Position numbers and translations under genes: made by a program. The notes beneath the pieces are model-generated. The model was not told the origin of the DNA. It ran no database searches and was given only the letters and a program-made list of their open reading frames with translations. 64,000 nucleotides of DNA. It comes from Distichodus sexfasciatus (lineage: Eukaryota; Chordata; Actinopteri; Characiformes; Distichodontidae). The stretch lies in contig JAVGVS010000183.1 of NCBI GenBank assembly GCA_032718565.1, positions 558,617-622,616 on the forward strand. The letters are read 5' to 3'. Below, piece by piece: positions 24,305-36,800 of this stretch; within the stretch, counting starts at the first letter, position 1, and the number at the start of each line of letters is the position of its first letter.

Positions 24305-27300
24305 GTAGGTTTATACAGAGCGGTGTCATTTCTATGCTTTTCCACTGGCATCTGGAACCATGCGGGAACTTTGCCAGAAATGTTTTCTGGTTATTAATAA
24401 AGTGACCACTACCCGATGCGACCTTTTCTGTCATGGTCCTGCTTGATGACAAGGGCCAAAAACGGGAAGCTGACTAGGGGTGTAGTAATGAATCAGTCTG
24501 CATTGATACATCGATTCATTGATTGATGGGCCCAAAGGAATGATCCAAAATGATCAGACACCATACACAACACTTTATATTCAACAAGAGATCAATTTCT
24601 ACTAAAAGAGAGGATTATTTTTCAGGAATAAAAATGTCTATAGGAGTGTGTTTCTGAATCTCATGTTAAGTTCTTGCTCTTTGCCTGTCCTTTCCTTTGC
24701 CTTTGTGCATTGATTTGGAAATCTAATTTAATTTGGGGCATAGCGAGGCCAGGCAGCACACGCTGTATATTGGCTATTGTTAAGTGCAATTTGTAGCTCG
24801 TCAGAGCCGAAATCTAATTGTAAATGTCTGAGTGAACTTGTGCACTCCGGCTTTATTAAATTGTGTGTGCATTACTCCTCCTGTAGCGCTGAGAGAGATT
24901 CGGTTTAAGGCTGTGAGGCTGTGCTTGGTCGCAATGCTTCTTCCCCCAGCATAACCCCTAGCGTAACCACTGTTTTTTGCTGCTTCTTTAGTGCTGTGAA
25001 CTATTTTGTGTGAACCTCACAGTATAGAGCATATGTTCCTTTCCCACATAGCACTAAGGGTGTGTGAAAATACAAGATGCAACTTTCTAGTCTGACCTAG
25101 GTGTGTGGGGTGTGCTTATCTGTCTTTAGAGGGACCACATTGTGTGATAATTTGTAGAACTAGTCGTTTGGACATTTTCAAGAACCTTTTATGATCTGAC
25201 AAGTCTTCGCATAATAATTTTTAGTGCATTGAAAAGCTGCATGAGAAGTTAATGCCAAAATATTCATTGCATGCTGTGCAGGTCGGTTTGAGTTTATCCG
25301 ATTTAATTGGTTTAACCGATGCACTCATTTGCAGATAAACATAGTTCGGAGTAAGAGTGTAAATCACAAGTTTCATCACGATACAGTATCGTATTGATTC
25401 AAGGAATCACAGTTCGATGTCTGTCATTATCACAATTTCAGGAGCTAAGTGGACATGAGAATATTATTTGCTGATTTAACACAATCACCTCAATTCATGT
25501 CAAATAATAAAAAGCAACTAAAATATGTAATTAATGTACAATATTTTTGATAAACGATTGATGTTTTTATTTGGGATTGATGCTTTGGGATTGTGGATCA
25601 TTGAATCGATGTTTGATTACACCCCTAGCAATTTGTACACCTGGTAATTTGGGCATTACTGTATGTATGTGTTTTAAGGGTCAGCCAATTGTTGGGGGCC
25701 GATATTACCCATTTTGCTGACTATCAGTATCTGTATTTAATTTTGACTATAACAGATATTAAGTAATTAGAAGGTGCGCTACTGTGTCTCCACTGCCGTC
25801 TCTTCTCGCTGTGTCATTTTATCTCGACTTGCTGCTTCATTTAATGTTCTGCCCACAACAGTCTCTGATTGGCTATATGTCACACTAGTAGTAGCCAATC
25901 AACGCTGAAGCCTTGTTGTCACTCACACCACACCCACACACGATCGCAGCATGATGCTCCGAGAAGGAGAAGAGGAGAGAGGAGAGTTACAGCTGAGCTT
26001 GGTGTTTGTAAAATTCTAATTTTTGACAGATTTATTTTCCATCAGCCCTGTTAACTAGCAATAATCTGTATCGATATCAGCCCTGAAAAAACAATATCGG
26101 TTGACCTCTGTGTTTATAATCGGACAAATCCTTTACACAGTCTAGTATTTGACGACTATCTTGGCTCCTTTTTTGTTATGTTGAACAGCTGCATTTACAG
26201 CTATTGTCAAGTTGTCCTTTGTGTGTTGTGCAGATCCTGGTTTGAGTGATATACTCATTTGTGATTACAATGTTATGAAGAGCCTTTTACTGTCAAGATC
26301 AACTTTTGATCAACTCTTTCTGGTACATTGTGCTTTCTGGTAATGCAGCGAGACCCAGTGCACTAGTGACTGAATTAAAGTGACGTTATGAGTAAAGTAT
26401 TCTCAAGCAGCAGCAGCATCAAAAGCTGTTTACGTGTTTTCTGCAGGACAGTTTGTAGTAAGCGTTGCCATCTCCTCCATGGTGCGTCATCTCACGCTCT
26501 CATCTCTGTCACAACATACCACACAGAATAGTTCCTTTTTAAAATATTCAAGTGAAAGAAGATAAAGGCAGCGAGATCCCGACTGAAGCGCCGCTCTGCC
26601 TGCGGTTAGGCAGGAACCAGAAGTCATTTTCCCATCTGTCAGCGCAGTCATTGTAGCTCGCCGCTCCGACCGCGTCTATCGTTACAAAACCTTCTGCTTC
26701 CTCGCCTGTGGTCCGAAAAGCGGCCCCTCCAACTGGTCAGCTGCAGTGATCAGTGTTATCAGTGTTTTTGCCCCCGGCTCTTAATATTTGACATGTCTGA
26801 TAAAGTTGGGCTGGACAGTTAATCAAAAATCAATAAAATCCGCCCTTCAGCCTCTTATCTACTTAATTTTGCCCATGAAGGTTATCTCAATTATTTACAA
26901 ATTTTTGGTAATACGTTTAAAAAACAGATTTCGCTTGATACTTTCCCCAGTGTATATATATGTATACTGTCCAGTTTAAAAACATACTAAGGCGTGTACT
27001 TTGACATGACTTCTCCCCGTCCAGTCTGCCGCTGCATCTGTGTGTTTCTGTATTGGCCACCCAATCTAGAAGTGTCTATTCATGTTTGTGTTCCATCCAA
27101 ACGTGGGGATTCACTACAGGTGACTGGAAAGTGACTCAGTGATATGACTCACTTGCCGAGTAGCTTTACATTTCTTTCTCCCTTCCAACTAAATTCCGTG
27201 AACCTTCAGGGTAACCCTGCTTTTTCTGCAAGTATTCAGGTACACACAGCGCATAGGAAGGGATCTTACAAAGTTTTATTGTGGGACTCTGATACTAATA

Positions 27301-30300
27301 TAAGCTAAAATTGTTGCCATGAAAGCAGCAAAAAAGCGTTTTTGAATTTATGATGGAACAAAATCATTGCACTTGAAAAAAGCAAAGTCTGGAAGGTGTA
27401 ATCTTTAGCGAACAGTGAAACGATTTTCAGCCCCAATTGCTTGCCGATCCTGTTTGCTTGAGCTGACTTTAAACACTTTTTCCTTTAGAAAAACACTTTC
27501 CTCTGTTTAGCACAAGCAGACAGCAGACACAAATATTGTACTACAAGCAGGGCACCAGTTGAGCCTGCACACTTTACTGCAGTCCGTAGGGGGTTGAATG
27601 TGTTTCATTGGAATGGAAATAATACCTATTAGTCTGCATGTAAGCTGAAGTGTTCCATCTGTTCTCCCAGTACAGAGCGCGTCTCCTTCTCTATCCATTA
27701 CAAGAATCTTAAAACATAAAAAAATGTAAATATATGCAAAGGATACAAAACTAAAGGAGTTAGTAATGATGCTCACTCCTAGGTTAAGGGCGTAGCGACA
27801 CATCGATCTGCATGAATACAATGGTTCAATAACTATGCCGTCAGCATCCTTCCAAAATCAAAACATCGATTAATCATTGTACATATTGTCATGTCCGTCT
27901 CTAGGCTAGCATGAACACGACAGCTGGTTTCGTCACAACTCTTTTTAATAAGGTTAATGAAAATGATCAGGAATATAAATTTCTTACGATATTTTAGTCA
28001 TTTTTTGTGGCTTGATAGGAACAGAAGTGGTAGTTTTAAATCAGCATATCGTTGCTGTTGGGTGGAAACCTCGTAAGTCCATTTTTCGTCATTTTTATTT
28101 TTTGTAATAATTCTGTTGGTCAGTCTTCACGTTGACCTGACAGTTTTAGAAATTTTTATCTAATGAAAAGTGTTGATGGCTTGAGACTACATCTCCCATC
28201 TCCTTTGAACGCTTCAACTGTCTCCAAACCCTCTTAACTCTACCCCCTCGTCATCCGAAGGAGCTGTGCAGAAGATGAGAGCAGACATATCTTAAGATGT
28301 CACTTATATTGACGACGCAATGTTCATATATTTAGAATATACATCGTTTTTTCAATTTCCTGTACAATTATGTTTTGGAAATAAAAGGCCAGACAACGAC
28401 GATATGATACTGTCTCGTTGATTGCTGGCTGCGGAATTGAATCGAATCAAAATCGTATCAGACTTTGTAATATCGGCAGACGTCAAATCATTGTGCATTG
28501 GATGGATATATCGTATCATGATTAAGCGTCTGATTTACAGTCCTAGAAAACGCAGAACATCCAGGTTCAGAACTCCTGCCCAGAGTTTTGCTTCAACACA
28601 GTTACTAATCAGTTAACCTAATAAATCCTAAAGAAGTCAATCTTTAAGGGGATGCCTTTAAGTGAGCAGGTTAGAAGTAAAATCAGGCTGATTTTTTAAA
28701 TCTCTAAAGCTGGACATTTTCTACTTTAATAGAGATCCTGGTTGCCAGGTCCACACCCAGTCAGCCTATCAGAACGGAATCGAGGGTTGGCTGAGCCTCA
28801 ACGCAAACATTTAGCAAAGGTCAACTCCGGCAGCTCGGTATGACACAGAACAGTGGAAAAATAATATTTCTTTCTGAATTCTTAATGGTGGACCCTGGAA
28901 ATCTTGACTTAGGCCTGAATGGTATGAGCTGTAGGGCAGGATAATGCAAAAGAATTGAGTCACACCTGATTTCTTCACGCTTCCCTTCCGAAGAGCCAGA
29001 CTTTCTTGTTTATTTTTATATGTAGTTTTGAGGAATGGTATTTACATGTTTGCACATGTTCCCAACAAAAATCACTGTACCTGTTGTTTCATTTTCCTAA
29101 CAAAATAAAAAGTGTGTGACTTTTATAAAACAAATCTTTCCTGTAAAAGAAAATATATATTTAGTATTCGCACTCTGTATCACGCACTCTGTGAGTTAAT
29201 TGGCTCCTTGAAGTCTCATTCGTTAGCATTGTGTTTCTGTTTGAATCAGCCAGAGTTTTAGGAAATTACATTCTTATTATACACTTTGGAATGTTCATTG
29301 CTGCCAGTGAGCTGAAATTTCAGATCTGAAGTGATATATATATATATATATATTTTTTTTTGGACCGTTGCAGGAATCCTTCTAAGTAAACACAGTAACT
29401 AACCGCGGATCTCATTGCAGCTTGTGGACAGGTTAGACAGGTTTCTCTTTATTTTCAGTTCTTCTTCAGTAAAGCTCTGCTCTTATTGTGGTCTCTGACT
29501 GTCTGACCCTACTGTCTGAAAAGGGAGATTCCCATAAATATTCTTCAGTCTTTTTGGCCGGTTGTTAACATTTTACACTGATGATAAATATATAAAGGTT
29601 CAGATTAGGGCTGGACGATCTGACCTCAAATCAGTATTACGATTGATTGAACATTTATTCAACAGTTATTTTGCTGAAACTTATCACTTATTGATATTCT
29701 ATCTTGCAGTAATCTGATCATGACTGAGGTGAATTAAAACCACACATGAAAACAGTTTTTCAATATGACGATCAATTGAACATTACAATTAATGAACAGT
29801 AGTTTCGTTTTGGGGGTTTTTTGCTCTCATAGTTTACTGTAAATACGCTGAATTATTAAAGCTGGGTTATTTTTTTGAAAGAGTAAACATCTTTTTTATT
29901 TTAAAATAATTGAGGGAAACACACAGATGTTATAGACTGGACAAAGCAGAGTCACGTCACAATACACACAGTAGTATGTCTTTAAGGGTCAGTACGTGAA
30001 CACACACAGGGGAAAGTATTAACCAGACCCTCCAGGATTTCGTGAGGTTGCGATCACAACTTTTAACGCATATTCAGCCAACAACAGCAAATTCATTACT
30101 ACTGTGCAATGTTGACCAACTTTTCGGCAATTTTTGACCAATCATTGTTGTTGCCCGCAAAACGTTACGTCAGCGAACTCACTTCCTTGTTACATTTAGA
30201 AGACACAAAATTCTAGAGGGACTGATTAACTGAGTTTTAGCAAATAATCAAAATAACCGATGTGAGCATTTTGATCTAGACCTAGAACAGCTGGTGTGTT

Positions 30301-33300
30301 TTACCAGTAATTCATCCAAAGTTGGCACAGATTGATCTAATTGAGTGTAGGGTAAAAGCGTAAAAATGATCTAAAACATCATTTTATTGTAAATGAGCTG
30401 TATCCCTCCTTGTGTTTTGTTTGTCCCTATTTTCTGGATTTGCCTGAATTCCATTGTAGTGCGCTGCAGACAGGAACTTCCTACAGGTCAGAACTTTTTT
30501 GGGGGGGAATACAGGAAGTGGTCGCTTTGGAGACGCCAACCCCCATTGGCCCGCTCCAGCTGGTTGTCAACAGAAGGCAAGTGGTTCCTCAGGAAGTTCA
30601 GAGAATTAGGGGCTTTTCTAGCCATTGTAAAACTGGTGACTGCGTTTCCACTCAGACCAAGCCGTATATTGCAGGGCCTAAAGCCAGATTATGCTAATGG
30701 AGTGCGTCATGGCTCCCCGATTATTACATTTGTCATCGTAGGCAAATTGAGGAGTGGAATACAAAAGAGATTCAGTCTGACACGTGGGTTGCTTTCCATT
30801 TCCGGCAACCCCAGAACAGACGTTCAACTTGTCATGTGGGTTTTAGATGAGAGAATGTGATAAGTGTTTTCTGAAATGGTTTTTTTCTTTCTCTCTTCCT
30901 TGTAATGGGTCTGCAAGTTTTGCTGTTTAATGAAGACGTTCAGGATGAATGTTGCTGTGTTAGTCCTTTATCTGTGAGATTCTGAATATTTTTGTGACTG
31001 TAAAGCTTTTTGATTTGACTAAAACACTAAAGTTGAGCTTTTATATATTGTTAAGTTCATTATCATTTGTTCATAACATGAACAAATGCATTAAAGTCTC
31101 TACATATTATTTAATATTGTATTATAGGACTGGGCAGTTCATCATTCAGCACCTCTAAAGACTGTAATTTTGCCCGTTTGTTATTTTGAATATTTTTGAA
31201 GTACTTTTTATTATGTTAATACATTCATTAATACATATACCATTCTCTTTATATACATCTGTCTATGTTATTTTAACATCACACAAAAATGTGCACTTTT
31301 CATTAGAAAGAATATCCATAATAGTGGAACATATTTAGAGTACAAAAACCTTACCAGTGAACTATGAGGGCACAAAAATCTAAAAAACTAAATAATGGTT
31401 CATTTATTGTAATGTTTAAGTAATCGTGATATTGATATGAGGTCATATCGGTGAGCCCTGTAATATAATGTTGTTACTAGGGCTGAAATGATCATTCAAA
31501 TAATTTGATGACAAAAATGGTTGCAGCAGTTTTTCTACAGTAGAATCAAAGCTTCGTTTAATGCTTTTCACTTGATAGAGGATGTTCTGCTTGTGTTTCA
31601 CACGGACACTTATTAGTGACACACAGCGTTTTCAGTGGCACGATCAAGGCAAGTCCTGATCCCTCTGCATGTGAAAATATTTCAGAGTAAGGTCGCACAC
31701 AAAAACAGAAGTAAATGTGTAAAAACGCATAAATGACATTTTAAACGCTCACGCTGTTTGTGAGCACTATTACTCACTAAAATGCTACAGTTCAGTCAAC
31801 TCTTCCCCTTTTTTACAGACTAAACTCATATTTTAGCTAATAACTAACCGCAACAACCAGCGTTCTACCCACAATACAGCTCTTTATTGAGATTTTTCAG
31901 CGTTATTGGGACGCGCGTCTATTGCTTTATTGTGATGCGGGGAATTGTGGGAAGTGTAGTTCTCTCCCAGAAAGGCCAAAAGCAGTTAGTTTTCTTGTCT
32001 AGATGGTTAAAAATAACCTAAAACTTCTCTGTTTCTTCATTTTCAATTAATATTTTTTTTTTTCAATTTTATAATGTTAGAGAGTAATCAGTAGGAAAAA
32101 AAGAAATATACAAAAAGTATTTATCAAATTTTTTTATTGGTACAGGCCAGTTGTCATCAGAAATGTTCTGATTTCTGAGTCAGCATTTACACATCAAACT
32201 ATGACAAATCTGAGTAGTGCAGGACGTCCTGAACACACCATCATAAAGCATGTATGACTAACTTCTACACACACACTAGAATAAGCATAACAACAAAGGT
32301 TTAGAAAAACACTCCAAAAGGGGTGTAAGAGTAAAGTTAGATGTTTTAAAAAGAGAATATTCAGGAATAAAAGTCTTTTTTCTGTTTTTAAAAACGTATT
32401 TATCAGACTGCTCAATTAATCAATTAAAAAAATTAATAGAATATCTTTATTTTTTAAAAACTTAAACGGTTCCTTTCTGTCCTAAACCATAAACAGACTG
32501 CTGTCAGCTAGAATACGGTTTGTTTTCAGCTCCTACGCAGTCCGCCGTTGTCCGTGATTATTATAATTAATGCCAGCATCCTTTGGTTCTTTCAAGCCGA
32601 TGCGATTTGACACAGTTTATTACTGAAGACATGATTACTCCACATGGTTGCTCATGACTCTGAAAATTTCCAAAATCTCTGGATGGGAATGAAATCGTGC
32701 CGGCTGCTCCAGATGGGACGAGACCTGTGGCTGAGACGGAATTGCTCCGAGGCTGAATATGAAGGGAGCTATAATTAAGAGTCATGTGAATTCCTCATAG
32801 TCTTATTTGTGAGAAGGAACGCTCCGATCGTATTCAGTCCATGCGATAATGGGACCTTTGTTTGTGTCGCGTCACATTTGAGTGTGTGTGTGTCTTAGGC
32901 AGAACGCTTGTCCAGATGAAGACTGGACGAGAATGGCCTTGTTTGCATTCCAACTTGTCCTTGAAATCTGCTGTTGCTAAAGGATTCAAGATTCTTTATG
33001 TGTCACATAAATAGCTATACAAGTACAACATGTAAGGGAAAAATGTTGCCTAATGGGTATACGCGTTGTGATAAACAGCAGAGTGAAACTGAATTTGTTT
33101 CCTGGCTAATTTACAGAGAGTAGAATCCTAGTAGGACTGGTACGTGTGGTTTCATTAACTGTCACGGTGGCTTGCAAAAAAAAGACCCAGTAAAGACAGA
33201 AGACAGGGACATCCGCTCCAAAACATTTACTGCTGAAACATGTCATTTTGCTTTCTTCTTGCTGACCTCCTTTTTCGCGTTTATTCAAAAAAAAGTTGTA

Positions 33301-33851
33301 GCCTGCAGCCGATTGTGTAATGCAGATGTCATCCTACCTCCATGAGGACCAGTTTTGGGTAACCAGGTTGTCAATTCCTCATGCCCCGACGTCTCGCAGC
33401 CAATCATAAAGCTCCACAGGGGGCATGTTCGAATCAGACTCTGTTCGAGTCTGGTCTGCCGAGCACAAAATTTCAGGAGTACCGTCCTCAGCTCCTCCTG
33501 TGTGCGTTTCGGACAAGAAAAGGACTCTCCTGTGTGCTGAGAAATGGGTCAAAGTTTCAGTGTGTGGAATCTTAATCAGGTTAGGCCGCCCCAGAAAAAA
33601 CTGGGTTTCTCGCCTTGCAGTCGGGCATAATAGTGGCCCTATTTGGGATTCACCAGGTCTGCTTCACCAGACCCTGCAGCCGAGCCCTTTGTTGGCTGTA
33701 CTTTACAAAACACAGATTCCCATTCAGGCCTGCAGCGAGCCACCGAGCCCCCTGACTGAGGCTGGCATTAGCCTGGGGAGCAACTGAGCACCAAAGAACC
33801 ATTAATCACATCTGTGCCACACACACATTCACTCATACACCCTCAAATTCC

Positions 33852-33895
<44 letters not shown>

Positions 33896-36800
33896 ATCTC
33901 TAAAGTTGCTTAGATCCTTAAATATATTTTCCCTTTATTTATGGGCTCGCTCTATTTCTTTCTCTCTCTCTCTCTCTCTCTCTCATACACACACGAACAC
34001 ACTGCGTAAAAGACTCAAGGGGTGCCCTGATGTTACACCAGTCTGTAGTGGTATAAATGGTGTTGTCACGATACAATATTTAGACCCTTCAGGATTTCGC
34101 GATGTTGCGATCACAACTTTTAAAGCAAATTCAGCCAATCCCCACAAATTCATCGCAACCCTGCAGTTTTGACTAATTACAGCAACCTTTCTGCAATTTT
34201 TGACCAAAGTGTTGAGCTGTACGTCAGCGATCTCACTTCACTGTGCTTAAAAACGTGGGATAAAAATGCCTCAGATTTACCTTCAAAAATAACTAAATGA
34301 TTAAAGGTTAACACAAATATTAGTGGTTTTGTCAGCCAGTCAGTCATTATCTGAACCACTTAATTCCTATAAGGGTCGCAGGGACCGAAGCCTATCCCGG
34401 GACTACGGGCGCATAGTGGTTTTGTTCCCTTCATTTTAATTAATTGTTAACAAATTATTATAAAGGGGAAAAATCTCAACTTCTTTCCGCAACTATGACT
34501 TGCTCCCGCAACTTTATTGCAACAAAATGCCAAAAAACGCCACAACTTTCCACACAGTTTTTTAGAAAAGCTGCCGCAAAATCAGGCATTTGAAGCCGCA
34601 ACAATGTCAAAAAAGGCCCATGAAATCCTGGAGGGACTATTTACATTTACAGCACTTAGCAGACGCTTTTTCCAGAGCCACTTACAGCAGTGCTTTGTAG
34701 TCCACAACTGTTTTTTGATCTGTAAAGCTATGTTTAAAATCAACAACTGTCTTTAAAGCAAGTTACCGCCGACTAAGTTATATACTTTAACAAAAAACGT
34801 GTTAGAGAAAAATAAAAGTTTACAGACAAACGTTCTTGTTATTCTATGATTCCACATCTGCCAATATCACAAACTCAAGTGTGATATGATTATGTTTAGA
34901 TTCAACTCAGGAGCCAATATCCAGAGGTGGGCAAAGGGTCTAACTTCATTACTTAAGTGAAAGTACAGATACTACTAGTCAAATGTTTCTCCAATACAAG
35001 TGAAAGTCGTACAGTCAAATTTTCACTTAAGTTAAAGTAGTGCAGTGCTTACTTAAAAAAATACTTAAGTATTAAAAGCACATCATCTTTTACCACATTG
35101 TTGCATTATTGCCACAACACTTACAATACCTAATGCCTCTGACTAGCTTGTAGAACCTGTAGAATAAGGAATTGGTAGAATGTTACAGAATGAAAAACAA
35201 CCCGAACTGACAAAGAAAACCAGTCGTTTGTTTAAAAAAAAAAAAAGATTGTAAGACTGCACACGTATCTTTAACCCTTTCAAAACTGAAACATTGGCTC
35301 TAGATATGGACATGGAAGTGAGCGTTCCACATTCCAACTGATCGTGTTAAAAGAAATGCAATGCTGGCGTTGTACTTGGTTTTATACATAGTTACACTTT
35401 ACAGGTGTGATATAACCTACTGATTACTGACAGGCTGTCACCTGCGAAGCAACCAGTCATGGCTTAGAAAAAGGTGGAAAATCACCTACTTTGAGAATTG
35501 AAAGTAACGAGTAACAAAAACCTTGATAGAAATGTAGTGAAGTCAAAACTACAGTATTTGTCTTTCAAATGTAGTGAAGTGAATGTCATAAGTTTCCATA
35601 AATAATACAACTCAAGTGAAGTAAAGATACTCAAAAACTCTTACTTAAGTGCAGCACTCAAGTAAATGTACATCGTTACTGTCCACCTCTGACGATATCA
35701 TATGCTGATTTATCACAATCACTTCTATCAAATCACAAAGCCTAAATATAATTTGGCATTTAACAGAAAATAACCACCTCATCATCATTAGATTGATGTA
35801 GATCGAGGTATCGTTTCACCCTTACTCGTCAGCCATAACTTTTGACCTAACTGAGTAGGTTTGCAGCTAATCGCGAGTACTCAGTGCTATTCACCCCACC
35901 TGTCGGTGCTCATAATGTTGTGGCAGATTGGTGTATATCAGGGTTCGCCAACCCGAGAATCGCGATCGACCGGTAGTTCTTTGGAGATGTTCATGTTAGA
36001 TCCCGAATATTCAGTCTCGCCTGAATAACTTTTGGTTTTGCAAGCGCCTCCCTGTCTATTAGACCAGTCGCAGCATTTTCATAGAAGCGTAAACGTGACC
36101 AATGAGATAAGAGAAAAATGCTTTTAATTGACCAGTGAGAAGTGTTCTTGCTGCAGATATTAGTGATGGGCTCTCTCCAGTTCTTAGGACTCAGCTCACT
36201 AAAAAGAAGCGGCACTTTCCACTCCCAAGTGGCTTCTCAGATTTTTTTGTTGCCTAAATTCATTAATTACCTGAATCAACATAAAATGATGTGTAAAATT
36301 AATTACTAATGTATAAAACATAGATTATATCAATTGTAAATTCAAAAACAAAATACCCATCTCAATTTGTTATTGCTGTCTTCCTCTCAGTGCTTCAATA
36401 GGTAGATCTTGTCTTTCACCAGGGCTGAGGTCAGGGATCTTGGGCTTGAAATGGTTGGTGACCACTGGTGTATATCCAGCATATTGTGACGGGAAACGGC
36501 AAGATCTTGCAAAACATCATGAATTGTTGATCACAGTAATGTAAATCTTTTGGCAGCTTATTCGTAATCATATTTTCATGCCCGTGTTTAGACTGTTTTT
36601 GCAAAAGATGGGAATTAACAAGCAAAACATTAACAACTAAAAACGGTGAAGCATTTTGTAATAAATTATATGCTAGAATTGGGTCTGATTTTGGGCTAAG
36701 TTTCCCAACACCATTACCGCAGGTCTGGCTGGGCAGGTTTGCTCACGTCAGCAGAGCACGACTGCAATCTGCAAGATGTCATTTTCAAGCACCTAGTTTA

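Noticed and set aside
30393..30860. 155-codon open frame in intron
   Set aside because: No recognisable domain, no clear splice context, and composition like the surrounding intron; probably chance.
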